DNA of 64,000 bases, taken from NCBI GenBank assembly GCA_956465555.1, contig OY101117.1, positions 806,001-870,000 on the forward strand. Direction: 5' to 3'. The notes under the pieces were generated by a model. The model was not told the origin of the DNA and searched no databases. It was given only the letters and a program-made list of their open reading frames with translations. Each line of letters starts with the position of its first letter. Within the stretch, counting starts at the first letter, position 1. A program made the translations under genes and the position numbers. Below, piece after piece: positions 41,836 through 51,916 of this stretch. This DNA is from Nitzschia sp. pyKryTriq1 (lineage: Eukaryota; Bacillariophyta; Bacillariophyceae; Bacillariales; Bacillariaceae).

Positions 41836-43659
41836 TGTGATGTTGTTTGGTTTTTAAATGTGTAGGAAAGGAGTGGGAGGAGAGCTCGCGGGAGTCTTGG
41901 GAAGCGAAGCTCGGGAGAGATAAACGAAATAGGCCGCAGAGGCAGGGGTGAACCCAAAGCGCAGCGTATTCAATTGATCTGTAGTTCCAGAAGAAAGAAA
42001 CGAAAGGTTAGACGTCAAGGTTTGTAAAACGAGACAGTGCTTGTACATCATGGTGGCAAGCAACATTCCTCCAACAACAGGCGGAACAAGAAACCACAAA
42101 CAATCGAAACTGGACCATAATTAAAAAAGTCGATACCCAACTCGTATGTAGAAAATGTACTGAAAAACACGTTTCCTTCTTATGGCAATATTTTTCGTGG
42201 GAACCCGTGCATCAGCGCGTACTATCGTGCAGCCCTCCCGCACGAAACAAAAACAACCAAAAGCACTCCACCATGGCGGCGACTTACCAATTTGCTCTGA
42301 GTTTTGGACGACTTATTGCATATTATAGAGACAGGGATAAATTTATCTGATTTGATGGCTAATACCGATCAAAGAAAAGTGACACTGGGGGGAGAAAGGC
42401 GGTTGTTTGGTCGGTCCTTTGATGGACTTCGACGAGTTGGTTTTGTGAATTTGTGGGATGGTCGGGTTGGCTTGGTCTGCTTTGTGAGGAGAGTTTTGCG
42501 CTTGACGCCACCGACGGGTCGAAGAACGGTGTTGGGGCGACAGCTGGCCAACCAAAACGACGAGAACCCTTATGGCCGGCTAAAAAAATATCTGACACCT
42601 AGTGGAGTGTAAGAGGTCGTATTTTAAAACGAGCTTGACAAAGAGAGAAAAAGCACTCTATAGTATTATATAGCTAAATTTGTATGCAGTCGATATGAAA
42701 ATATTAGGTCTGTTGCACTAATTGTCGCAAAAGTGCGTATGATACCGGTACCACTTGGGTTGTACCTGTACCTGGTACAGTACCTGGTACAGTATTCGCT
42801 ACCGGTACCTGGTATCGTTCTTCGATAGATGGATCGTTTGCAACCTACACGTGGAATCTTCGCAGAAAATAGCAGCTAAAAAAATAAATCATGAGAAGAG
42901 TGTACGGTACCACCACTGTACCGGTACCGTACAGTGTGACATACTGCCCTATGCACGAGGTAGTCGACAAGAATAATTGGCTTTTGTGACATTCACGGGG
43001 TATGAAGTCCGGCCCCTGGACCAAATGTGGGAAGTGCCAGTCATGTAGTCTCGAATAGTTTACTAGTAGTAGTAGCAGCTAGAGTACAATTACAACGAAC
43101 AAATACAATAGAGTGAGAGCGAGATACAAAGCAACGTTGTTGATGAAGAGTAATGTAGTCATGAATAGTGTTCTATCTGTAGTAGTGTTATTATTTTTTG
43201 TGTCATGAAGCACGAGAAAAAGCACGCATTATTATTGTATGTCATGGAGCACAAGAAAAAGAATGCAATATTTGAGGTTCCGACTTGATCATTTTTTTGA
43301 GTATTCTCCTCTGTCTACAAATTGTCACTGTAGTTACTTATTGATACGGATGACAGACAAACGGTACAAGAAGTCTTCTACTTTCCACGCTCACTCATAC
43401 GTACCGGTACCTGGTACAAGTGCGCGGATGATGAGATGAAGAATGACGTTTGCTCGAGACGAGACGCGTCAAACTAAAGCCGATCTTTTCTGCGTCTCCT
43501 CCTTCGTCGGTGACGATGGCAACGAGTAACGATGATTGCAGCGCTACAAGTACTTGCAGAATGCCCCTAAGATTGTTGCAATAATATTTTCTCTGGAAAG
43601 CGTACAGCAAGCAACAGATACTGTACATCGGAGGGAAATTACCAGTCAGATATTCCAAA
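41836..43659. other. gene-poor spacer with dense GGTACC/ACCGGT palindromes
   Basis: I accept no gene here. A hydrophobic frame on the minus strand at 41854-42099 has no ATG. At 42738-42815 and 42902-42940 there are dense overlapping palindromes such as GGTACCTGGTA, TGTACCGGTACCGTACA and CTACCGGTACCTGGTA. The last 150 bp should carry the promoter of the PsbQ-like gene. Confidence 0.5.
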
Positions 43660-44467
43660 ATGAAGTTTCCGTGCTGCTTTTTGTTGGGCCTGGCGGCAGT
43701 TGGTGATGCATTCAACGTTGCCGAAACAGCAAAGACCACTAACCGTCGTGACTTGATCCAGGGCCTAGCCCGGATTGCTGGTGCTGGTATCTTGTCGTCG
43801 GCCCTCCCAGAGGCAGCATTTGCAAGTGGTGGTGCAACCGCTGGAAAATACACGTGAGTTCAGTTTAGCTATCTCTCGCAGAAGAACGAGTCGGGGCCTC
43901 ATCGCTGTTGTCGCTCACCGTGCCAATTGTTTTGACAGCACCATCCCAATCGCAAAGAGACGATATTATGGTCGAGTTCAAGCTGCAGTTCACGATTTTC
44001 TGATGATTGGACCTATTGTTGTAAAAGGAGATATGAGTGCACCAGAGATTCAGCAGTTTTTCGACCCAAAAGGTTTGGTCGTTGTGGCAGCTCGTCGTCA
44101 AGATGTGAACGGCCAATGTACCAAGAAGAATGCCGACTGTAAAGGTGCCGAGGTCAGAGACTCAATCTATAATGATATGAAAGCTAGCATGTATTTGTTG
44201 GGTAATGCTTTCCGAATCAATCAAACGAAAGCCCCGGACAATCTTCCGACGGTAAAGGCCGCAAAGGCATTTTTCAAAGAAATGGATGCCATGGAGAAGA
44301 AAGTGAAGAAAGGGAAAACAAGCGACAAGGACGCTATTGCTAACTACGCTACGGCGCTTGACATCTTGGATGGATACCTTGATCTGGTTGAGCTGCCTCC
44401 TATTGACTCGGGATACTATGAGAAAGAGTTCAGCAGAACCGTCGGCGAGTCTGCTCGCCTCACGTAA
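43660..44467 (+). CDS. PsbQ-like/extrinsic photosystem II lumenal protein
   Basis: Exons 43660-43853 and 43939-44467 join across an 85-bp GTGAGT...GACAG intron, giving 240 residues. The targeting is tripartite. A signal peptide (FPCCFLLGLAAVGDAF) ends with Phe near the expected cleavage site, as in diatom plastid preproteins. A twin-Arg segment (NRRDLIQGLARIAGAGIL, Arg29-Arg30) then leads to an AFA cleavage site at 53-55. The mature part is a four-helix-like Lys/Asp-rich protein with KRRYYGRVQAAVHDFL and a late ALDILDGYLDLVELP helix, resembling PsbQ'/OEE3 of red-lineage algae; Psb31 is an alternative. It would sit on the lumenal face of PSII and stabilise the oxygen-evolving cluster. The intron lies right after the targeting region. 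Confidence 0.75.
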
Positions 44468-45438
44468 ACCTCCAACACAACAACAATTGCAGCCGAAACG
44501 AATCGGTATATTTTAATTCCGAGAACTAGCCGAACTTTATATCTTTCGTCCTCGTCCTATCCTACGTGACCTATGGCATGCAGTTGTTCGATGCTTCTCT
44601 CCGACAGAAATTGTCAATGAACGAATGATCGCAGTCTGTAATGCCTTGCTTGACTGTGATGAAAATCAACGTTGCTATCCTGATCAAACGCCGGCATCAC
44701 ACAGCAGCATTCATGATATCTTGTTCTTCGCAGAGGTCCGTGATAGTATAACCAGCCTGGAGAAGCATCCAGCACTCCTCGTGGTACCACTGGGAGAAGA
44801 ACCCCCACCACTATCCTCGTGCACGACACGGAACCCGCCTTTGTATTGAGATCGCTAGCCAACAACACACAACTATTATCGATTTCACTATCTTTTGCGA
44901 GCTCTCTCTCCTAGTAGAGGTGTTACTTTTTGTATCTAGATGAGCTCTCTATTACTAGAGTGGTCTCGTCGTGTACCTCTGCCGTAGCCACTCTATCTGG
45001 CTCTACTAGTAGCAAGAGTAGAGCCATCGCTACTCTTACTACCGGGGCAACCAGCAGCATCGTTGTTACGTACAGGGTGTACATAGGCGAAGGGAAAGAC
45101 TCTCCCCCCACGGTTCTTCTCGACACGACTCGAATGACCAAATTTTGTCGCTTCTACGGGTTCTATACGGGAGCCCTCAACGCGCGCATTGTTGCGGGGC
45201 TTCTCGCGACAGCAACGGGCGGGCGACACGTTGCATCAAAATCACGAATCATCATCACGATTGATTGATGATTCTTCTTCTTCTTCGAACTTTGAACTCG
45301 TCGTCATCCATCTCAGCATTTTCTGATTTACCGGTTTCATTCCCCTTCTATGTGCAGCTGATGGACTTGTAGATTGTTCCACATCAACATAATACCAGAA
45401 ACTTCATTTACAATAGAAATCAGATATAAAACTTGAAA
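44468..45438. other. spacer without recognised gene
   Basis: Open frames at 44614-44868 and 44930-45268 on both strands overlap and look random. CTACTAGTAG hairpin words occur at 44920-45010 and a TTCTTCTTCTTC run at 45273-45284. Confidence 0.45.
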
Positions 45439-46919
45439 ATGGAGGACGACTTTGGGGAATCCTCTTCGACCACGCCGGCAAGCAGCTTGTTGACGTGTGC
45501 GTTCAATCAGGATGGTGGGTGTCTAGCAGTGGGCACAACCAGTGGCTTCTCTGTACACAATTTGCATCCCACATATTCCTTGTCAGTGGATCGTCCCCTT
45601 CGCGGTGGAATCGGACGAGTGGAAATGCTATTTCGGTGTAATTTGATGGCCCTAGTGGGTGGCGGCCCCACGCCCCATTCCGCTCCGCATCGAGTGCTGA
45701 TTTGGGACGATCACTTGCCCAAGGAAATTGGAGAACTCAGCTTTCGCCAGGCGGTCTTGCAAGTCAAGCTACGAAAAGACGCCATTGCCGTGGCTTTGCG
45801 AGACAGAGTGTATGTCTATCATTTGGCGGATTTGAGCTTGAGAGACAAGATCTACACAGCAGACAACCCTCACGGACTTCTAGCATTGAGCACACAAGTG
45901 CAGGATATGGTACTTGCTTGTCCTTCCGTTACCCCGGGTCATGTTCGAGTGGAGTTGTATGGTATGCGTAAAACAGTGGTACGTCTAAGAGTTTGCGCTT
46001 TTGTTATTTCGGAATGAAATGTTATGTGAAACTCATATCTCATGAAAATTTGGAACTACAGCTGCTGGAGGCACACGACGGTCAACTTCGCGGGCTTTGT
46101 TTGACAGCATCGGGCAGTTTACTTGCCACGGCTAGTGAGAAGGGTACAGTATTGAGGGTTTGGAATATTGCTACACAGTCTTGTATCCATGAATTCCGGC
46201 GGGGAGTAGAGCGAGCAACCATTACCTGCCTTGCCTTTAGTTGGGACGACCAATGGCTGTCGTGCTGCTCAGACAAGGGAACGGCACATGTATTTTACTG
46301 TGAACAGAAGCAAGAGGAAAAGAAATCATCCTCTCTGACGAAACGGTTCTTTTCACCGATCCTAAAGAACGGGTCGGAGACGAAGTCCGTTTCCCAGGTC
46401 AGGGGAGTCCCCCACCCCTTGGCTTGTGCTTTTGTGGGCGACGCTCCCAATATCCTTGCAGTGGCGGGATGGGACGCTGATGGGAATGGTGTGCTCTTGA
46501 TTTCGGAGTTTGCAGCACACCAAGAAGCTCGCCGTATTGCTTATCATGTGTTGGTGAAAAATGGTGTGGAAGAAACCGAAGAAGAACGAAGGAGACGGCG
46601 AGCCCGAGGTTGGAGACCTAGTGTTCCAGATACTCCAGACCACAGTTTTGGAAACTTGCAAATCACCGAGCCTGCCATGAACCACTTATCAACCAATGAT
46701 GTAGAGGATGAAGATTTTTGTGAAGTGCGCGTGGAGACGACCCCGGCTCCTATCATTGAGACGAAAGAAGTCACAGCGACCGAATCTCCAACTAATGCTA
46801 CTAGCTCAGCAGCACAACCGGACTCTGAAACCGCGTCAGAGAACGGCGCAAATATGCAAGACTCAATTCAAGCAGAGCCCTTGGATGACCCAACCGAAGA
46901 GCTTGAAGCTACGCAGTAG
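45439..46919 (+). CDS. ATG18: PROPPIN (ATG18/WIPI) WD40 protein
   Basis: Exons 45439-45978 and 46062-46919 join in phase 0 across an 83-bp GTACGT...ACAG intron, giving 465 residues; the ATG at 45439 is the first in frame. It reads as a WD40 propeller with LLTCAFNQDGGCLAVGT near the start and LRGLCLTASGSLLATASEKGT in the middle. The diagnostic FRRG motif at 225-228 (HEFRRGVERATI) binds PI3P and PI(3,5)P2. The CAFVGDAPNILAVAG blade follows. The protein should be recruited to autophagosome or endolysosome membranes. The last 120 residues are acidic and Thr/Ser-rich, an extension beyond the propeller that also contains RRRRARGWRPS. It could be an ATG18 or a WDR45 orthologue; the symbol is for the family. 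Confidence 0.88.
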
Positions 46920-48818
46920 AAAGTATGTAGGAGTCGAGGAGTCTCGCGAACGTTCACTCATCCTCTGCCCATCCATTTTCTATGATTCATCCAGTAGAGC
47001 CAACTTTGTCGCCGGATGAATTATCCAGGCAGTAACTTTAGAATGGATTCCTTATACGCTGTTACTTTGGTGCTGAGAAGGGCCTGTCCACTACCTGTCA
47101 AGCTTTATTAGTTGAAATATGTACTCGTAGCCTACAGAGAGGAGGAGGAGGAGTCGATGACCACGGTATAGAAGTAGGATCCCTCTCTACTAGTAGTCTT
47201 TATCTCCAATCTCCAATAATCTGTGAAGAACGGCCATCTCAAACCTTTTCTTGAGATCGAACTAGTCGATTGTCTGTACGCCGCCCGCTGACACGCCCGC
47301 ACACCATACATATCCAATGGATAAAATAGGCAAATCCAATCCATTGCGATAAAATTACTTAACGATTCTATGTCCTATGCGACTCTGGCACGCCAGCAAC
47401 AAAATAAAACGTGATTCACAGGTAGTAGTACAATTGATTTTTTGTTTCTGTCATCAAACGTAAACTGACACAACGCTAGGTTGTGAAAGATCACGGTCGG
47501 TTGCATCGGTTGTAATACGACTTGCCATCCGAATGAAATTCCTCGTGGCGGCATGAAAAAATACTAATTCGGTCCCATCGATCACGTTATCTTGGAGTTG
47601 AGACGAAGTGATCGGATCGGTCACATTTTACCGAGGAAAGGGATGACAGACGGAAAAAGGACGAAAAGGGAGGAGAAGAACAAACAGACGCCGCAGACAC
47701 GACAGACACTATCGATTGGATATATCATAAAAATTATTCGGATATGGAGAATTCTGAATGTTGGCCTATCCATTGGATATGCAAAACAGGCGACACGCCC
47801 AGTCCCCGTTCCCCGATTGCTTAGCGGTACATACACGTTTTGCTGGTTGGGTAGTAGGACTGACGCCATTCCCTAATGAGGAGGTTCAACCAAGCAGCCA
47901 TTTTAAAACTACAACTAGCTTGGTAAGACGGTAGAAGCAAGTCAGCAATTGCAACAACAGGAGTTGAAATTGTGTGCCTTGAGATAGCTCTGTCCTCTTG
48001 TATCATGTTCATTCGGTGGTGGTCGACAGTGGAAGGGATCCTGTCGGAGGACAGACTATCTGACCGTCTGTCCTTCATCCTTTCAAACTCTTCAAGTACG
48101 AGTATCTGATGGTCGGTTCGTGGATTGTGGACACTCCAAGTTCTATAAGCATACCGGTAGATCTGTAATTTTTAGAATTGAAAATGGTCATCGTCAGTCG
48201 TCAGTCGTCAGTCTAGCTACAGTACGTAATTGCGCAGCGACGACGATCACAATGACAATCGCTCCGTGGTAACCGGAGACGACCGCAGTCCCAGTGAATC
48301 AGGATGAGCAGTCTTGGAAAGTTCCAGTAGTGGCACGACCAGCAACGCCAATTCTCACTCGTACGTGATTTCGGGAGGTATTGCATTTATTTGGATTGGC
48401 TGGCTTGGCTGCCGCTAAAATCACGCCGATAGTCGTGATGTGGAGTAGAATTGGTGAAGGGATCATTCCCGGAGGACATTGATGTACAGATACGATCGAC
48501 ACAACTCCCCGCTCCTGAACTGTAGCAACCTGGGAATTAGGAGCGGCCAAGGCACCTTCATTTCAAGACGACAGCAAGAATAGGAGAGGCATTCTTGTAA
48601 AGTGAGGGATTGACATTTTGAATTTGTATAATCTGGGAGTAAAAATGAGACCACGAACTGGAGTATCTTTGCTTCAACTTGCTACAACTTGCTACAACTT
48701 GTTCGATTGAGTGAAAGACGAAATGAAAAACCATTTTCTTTTCTCACAAATTCTCAAAAGTAGTTGCTTTCAAGGCATCAAGAACTGAACGAAGTACAAA
48801 AATACCAAGCAAGTAACC
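46920..48818. other. spacer containing one arm of an inverted repeat-element pair
   Basis: Apart from the repeat at 47300-47790 I see no gene. CAGTCGTCAGTCGTCAGTC near 48196 is a short triplication, and ACTTGCTACAACTTGCTAC near 48677 a duplication. The last 100 bp should carry the LRR gene's promoter. Confidence 0.45.
47300..47790. repeat. interspersed repeat, copy A (inverted partner at 52480-53130)
   Basis: Two segments (about 47308-47424 and 47608-47785) match, in reverse complement and reverse order, about 53010-53125 and 52490-52680. Shared words include GCCAGCAACAAAATAAAACG and GGATGACAGACGGAAAAAGG. The stretch between them differs between copies. The layout suggests two insertions of one non-autonomous element in opposite orientation, with different cores. 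Confidence 0.7.
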
Positions 48819-50260
48819 ATGAAACTAACTTTGACCATTGTTGAATTCATGCTCTGCCTTCATGCTGCAGATGCTGGACTTCGCCAGACTGCTGGGCGTG
48901 TTCGTAACGTCGATGCTGCTGGCTGGAGCACCGTCCAAGATACAGCAGGAAGTACTGCCCTTATCGACGCATTGAAGCAAGAAGAAGAGCACCTTGAGGA
49001 GGAAGAGGCGTCGATTCTCGAGCTCGTGGAGGCAATGGAGGCTTTCAATTCTGGTATGAGTATGGGTCCAACTGTCGCCCCTACCGTCTCGACTGCCCCA
49101 AGTGCAAGCCCTTCGGTTTCAGTTCAACCATCTCAGGCTCCCACTGTTGCCTTCAACTGGTCGTTCTTTCCGACTACTTCGCCCACTATTCTGGTCACTG
49201 ACAGTCCTTCTGTCTCTTCGGCTCCAAGTGATTCACCCACTTCGTCGCCTACCATTAGTGCGGCTCCCAGCACCAGTCCCACTCTCTCGGAATGCCTCAT
49301 TACTCCCGAGGAACGCCGAGCCGGAATCTTGGGAATTCTTGACCAAGTCGCTGATTCATCTCTTATTCGCGACGTTTCTACTCCACAGGGAAGAGCCACG
49401 GAATGGATCATTTCACAAGATGCTCGTCGCTTGTGTCCTGATGAGATCAAAATTGTCCAGCGCTGGGTGCTTGCCGTCATGTATTTTTCCACTGGAGGCG
49501 ACTCTTGGATTCAGTGTTTCGACGGTGACTTGGAGTGTGGAGATTTTCTTCCTTTTGTCAATGACGAAGCGTTCTTGAGCTCTTCTATTGAATGTGAATG
49601 GGCGGGTATCTCGTGTAACACGGATGCCTGTGTCACTGAGATTGAATTTGAAGAAAACAATTTGGTTGGAACCATTCCCAGTGAGTTGGGTCTTTTGAAC
49701 GAGTTGGTACGTCATTTGCCGAATTCACGGGTAGTCGCTTGCGTATCCACCGCCGTCCTTTTTGATCTCACTTGTTTTGGAATGTCCCATTGCTTCAGGT
49801 GATTTGGGGAATGGAGCGTGGCAATCTAACTGGTACCATTCCAAGCGAGATGGGACAACTCGAAAAGCTCATCTTTATTGATCTTGACTTCAATCAGTTG
49901 ACCGGGACCCTTCCCGAATCGCTTTACAACCTGGTGAACTTGACTCAGTTGGATTTGAACAATAATTTCTTGTCTGGCGATGTCGCAGGCATTGGCGTGT
50001 TCAGTGAACTGGAGTTCCTTCAACTCCACGCGAATAGTTTCAGTGGCACCATTCCCGATGCTGTTGGCTCCTTTACCCGCTTGAGCACATTCACTCTTCA
50101 TGAAACTAATTTCACTGGAAGCATCCCCCCTGGGCTTTGTGATTTGGTGGACAACGGGACCTTGACAAGTTTGATTGCGGATTGTGGTGGTGATACGCCT
50201 GAGATCACTTGCGAGTGCTGCACCGATTGCCGTTTCGTCGAGGATCCCACGGGAGTATAA
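48819..50260 (+). CDS. secreted LRR protein with Pro/Ser/Thr stalk
   Basis: Exons 48819-49706 and 49799-50260 join across a 92-bp intron, giving 449 residues. A weak signal peptide (LTLTIVEFMLCLHAADA) is followed by an acidic helix and a stalk of SAPS/PTVS/SPT repeats (about 83-157), a PSTP composition common in diatom cell-surface proteins. Then comes a Cys-containing cap (STPQGRATEWIISQDARR, ECEWAGISCN). Leucine-rich repeats of the plant extracellular type follow: NNLVGTIPSELG, GNLTGTIPSEMG, NQLTGTLPESL, NNFLSGDVAGI and NSFSGTIPDAVG, closed by a Cys-rich cap (CECCTDC). The intron lies exactly at an LRR boundary. No kinase or membrane anchor is seen, so it is likely secreted into the wall or surface matrix; adhesion or recognition is inference. 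Confidence 0.85.
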
Positions 50261-50686
50261 ATGGTGCAACGCCCCCATGATCGTATACCGTTGTTTCGCG
50301 AAGGCCGTCGTTGGTTCTCACTTGGATTGGATCCAAATGAAAAATTGTCCTGCCAAAGAAATATTGCGATTTCCCAACTTTACCGTGTTGTTGAATTCAA
50401 TCCAACCTTTCATACTTTGATTAAAGATTAACTCTTACATTAATACACAGATCAAATCTAATATTTATCATACCTCCCCATCAGAGGAGCGCGTGAGTGG
50501 TTGACGAGTTCTATTCTTGCTTGTTGGACTGACACTTCCTTCTTGGCGAGCGCTGTCTGCTCTTCTTCCATCGTCCATAAAGGTACGATAGGGCGTCGTC
50601 CTGCGACAGCCCCATCGAAACATAGAAGCCCTTGATATATAATATGTACCCCCGAATGATTGCATGAATCTAGCGGAAGCCATGCT
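50261..50686. other. short convergent spacer
   Basis: About 430 bp between the 3' ends of the LRR and HSF-type genes. No gene or element is seen. Confidence 0.45.
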
Positions 50687-51916
50687 CTACGAACGCGTTC
50701 TGCGGAGAATCTCGGCCTCTTCTTGTCTAATGACGTCCAAAGCAGCAGCGGCTGTATTGATAGCGGTCAGGAAAGGACCGGTTTGGTTTTGATGAACGAA
50801 AGGAAAGTTTCCTAGCACCGCATTGTCAAATTGTCCTGCAGCAAACTGGGAATCTAGCCAATGTCTGGTCATGTCTTGGGGTATGACAGGCTGGGGCGGG
50901 CCGAAGTTACTTTGTTGGGCAAGGCGCATCAAGGCAAAGGGATACGATGTCATTTGAGCCGAGAGGCGCCGCTTTAGTTCAGCCTCAAGGAAGATCTCGG
51001 CAGTATAGCGGGATGCCTGGGACTGTCTGAATTCGGGCAGGGATGGTTTGTTTGAGGTCTTGGCTGAATCCAATGGCTTCGTAGGGGCACCATTAGGCGG
51101 TGGCAACGCGCTAGGAGAGGTGTTTGCCGACTCGCGGGTAGCTTCAAGAGGCGATCCCTTGACCCTGACCCTTGACATGTTCTCGCAGAAGTCAGGATGT
51201 CCACGGAGGAAGGCCCTGTGTTGGCACGCCCCCTTATTGGGCCCTCGAACTACGCTTTGAAACCCCCATAGGTTCAGCGACCGTTGCCATGTCTTGTACT
51301 TGTCGCTGCTGAACCACGCAGGCATGATCATCTTGCAGAATTCCTCCTTCTTGTGGACCTTGAACGCCGTTCCATCTGGTAGCCATGATACGATGTGAGA
51401 CTGCCCATCCTTCTCTGCTTGTTCCAGCATTTCATGGAGTTTCCAGGGAAACTGAATCGCACGTCGGTCATGCTTCGGCTTCCTGGTCGTCTCCTTTCCG
51501 GTGCCTGGCAATGCTGGCACGGTTGGACTTGGCATGTTATGGCAGAGTTCAGGGTGTCCACGGAGGAAGGCCCTGTGTTGGTACGCCCCTTTAGTGGGCC
51601 CTTCAACTACGCTTTGAAACCCCCATAGGTTCAGTGACCGTTGCCATGTCTTGTATTTGTCGCTGCTGAACCACGTAGGCATGATCGCCTTGCAGAATTC
51701 CTCCTTTTTGTGGACCTTGAACGCCTTTCCATCTGGTAGCCATGATACGATGTGAGACTGCCCATCCTTCTCGGCTTGTTCCAGCATTGTGTGGAGTTTA
51801 AAGGGAAACATAACAGCCCGTCGATCACGTTTCTGGCTGCCATTATTTTTCTTCCCAGTTGTCTTCTTTCTGGTCCCTGGCAATGCTGGTATGGTTGGAC
51901 TTGCCTTTCTGCTCAT
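50687..51916 (-). CDS. HSF-type factor with two tandem DNA-binding domains
   Basis: One exon of 409 residues. Two copies of a diverged HSF DNA-binding domain stand head to tail. The first lies at about 33-128 and the second at about 151-246. Both have FP(F/W)KLH(T/E)MLEQAEKDG, HIVSWLPDG(K/T)AFKVH and YKTWQRSLNLWGFQSVV, ending HRAFLRGHP. The linker before each (SPT(I/V)PALPGT) is duplicated too, so the unit is about 118 residues. At DNA level (51901-51533 and 51532-51179) the copies are nearly identical, a recent unequal exchange or local duplication. The recognition helix differs from that of the HSF at 30612. The C-terminal part (250-409) has Pro/Ala/Gln-rich stretches and no clear trimerisation heptads. 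A two-headed monomer could bind spaced or inverted sites; that is inference. Confidence 0.88.
   Translation of the reverse strand: MSRKASPTIPALPGTRKKTTGKKNNGSQKRDRRAVMFPFKLHTMLEQAEKDGQSHIVSWLPDGKAFKVHKKEEFCKAIMPTWFSSDKYKTWQRSLNLWGFQSVVEGPTKGAYQHRAFLRGHPELCHNMPSPTVPALPGTGKETTRKPKHDRRAIQFPWKLHEMLEQAEKDGQSHIVSWLPDGTAFKVHKKEEFCKMIMPAWFSSDKYKTWQRSLNLWGFQSVVRGPNKGACQHRAFLRGHPDFCENMSRVRVKGSPLEATRESANTSPSALPPPNGAPTKPLDSAKTSNKPSLPEFRQSQASRYTAEIFLEAELKRRLSAQMTSYPFALMRLAQQSNFGPPQPVIPQDMTRHWLDSQFAAGQFDNAVLGNFPFVHQNQTGPFLTAINTAAAALDVIRQEEAEILRRTRS

Noticed and set aside
41854-42099. Minus-strand hydrophobic frame (FLVPPVVGGMLLATMMY)
   Set aside because: No ATG in frame. A possible upstream GTAAG/CAG intron leads into a frame closed by a stop with no start.
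44930-45268. 112-codon Ser/Thr-rich frame
   Set aside because: Composition follows the CTACTAG spacer words. An equal frame lies on the other strand.
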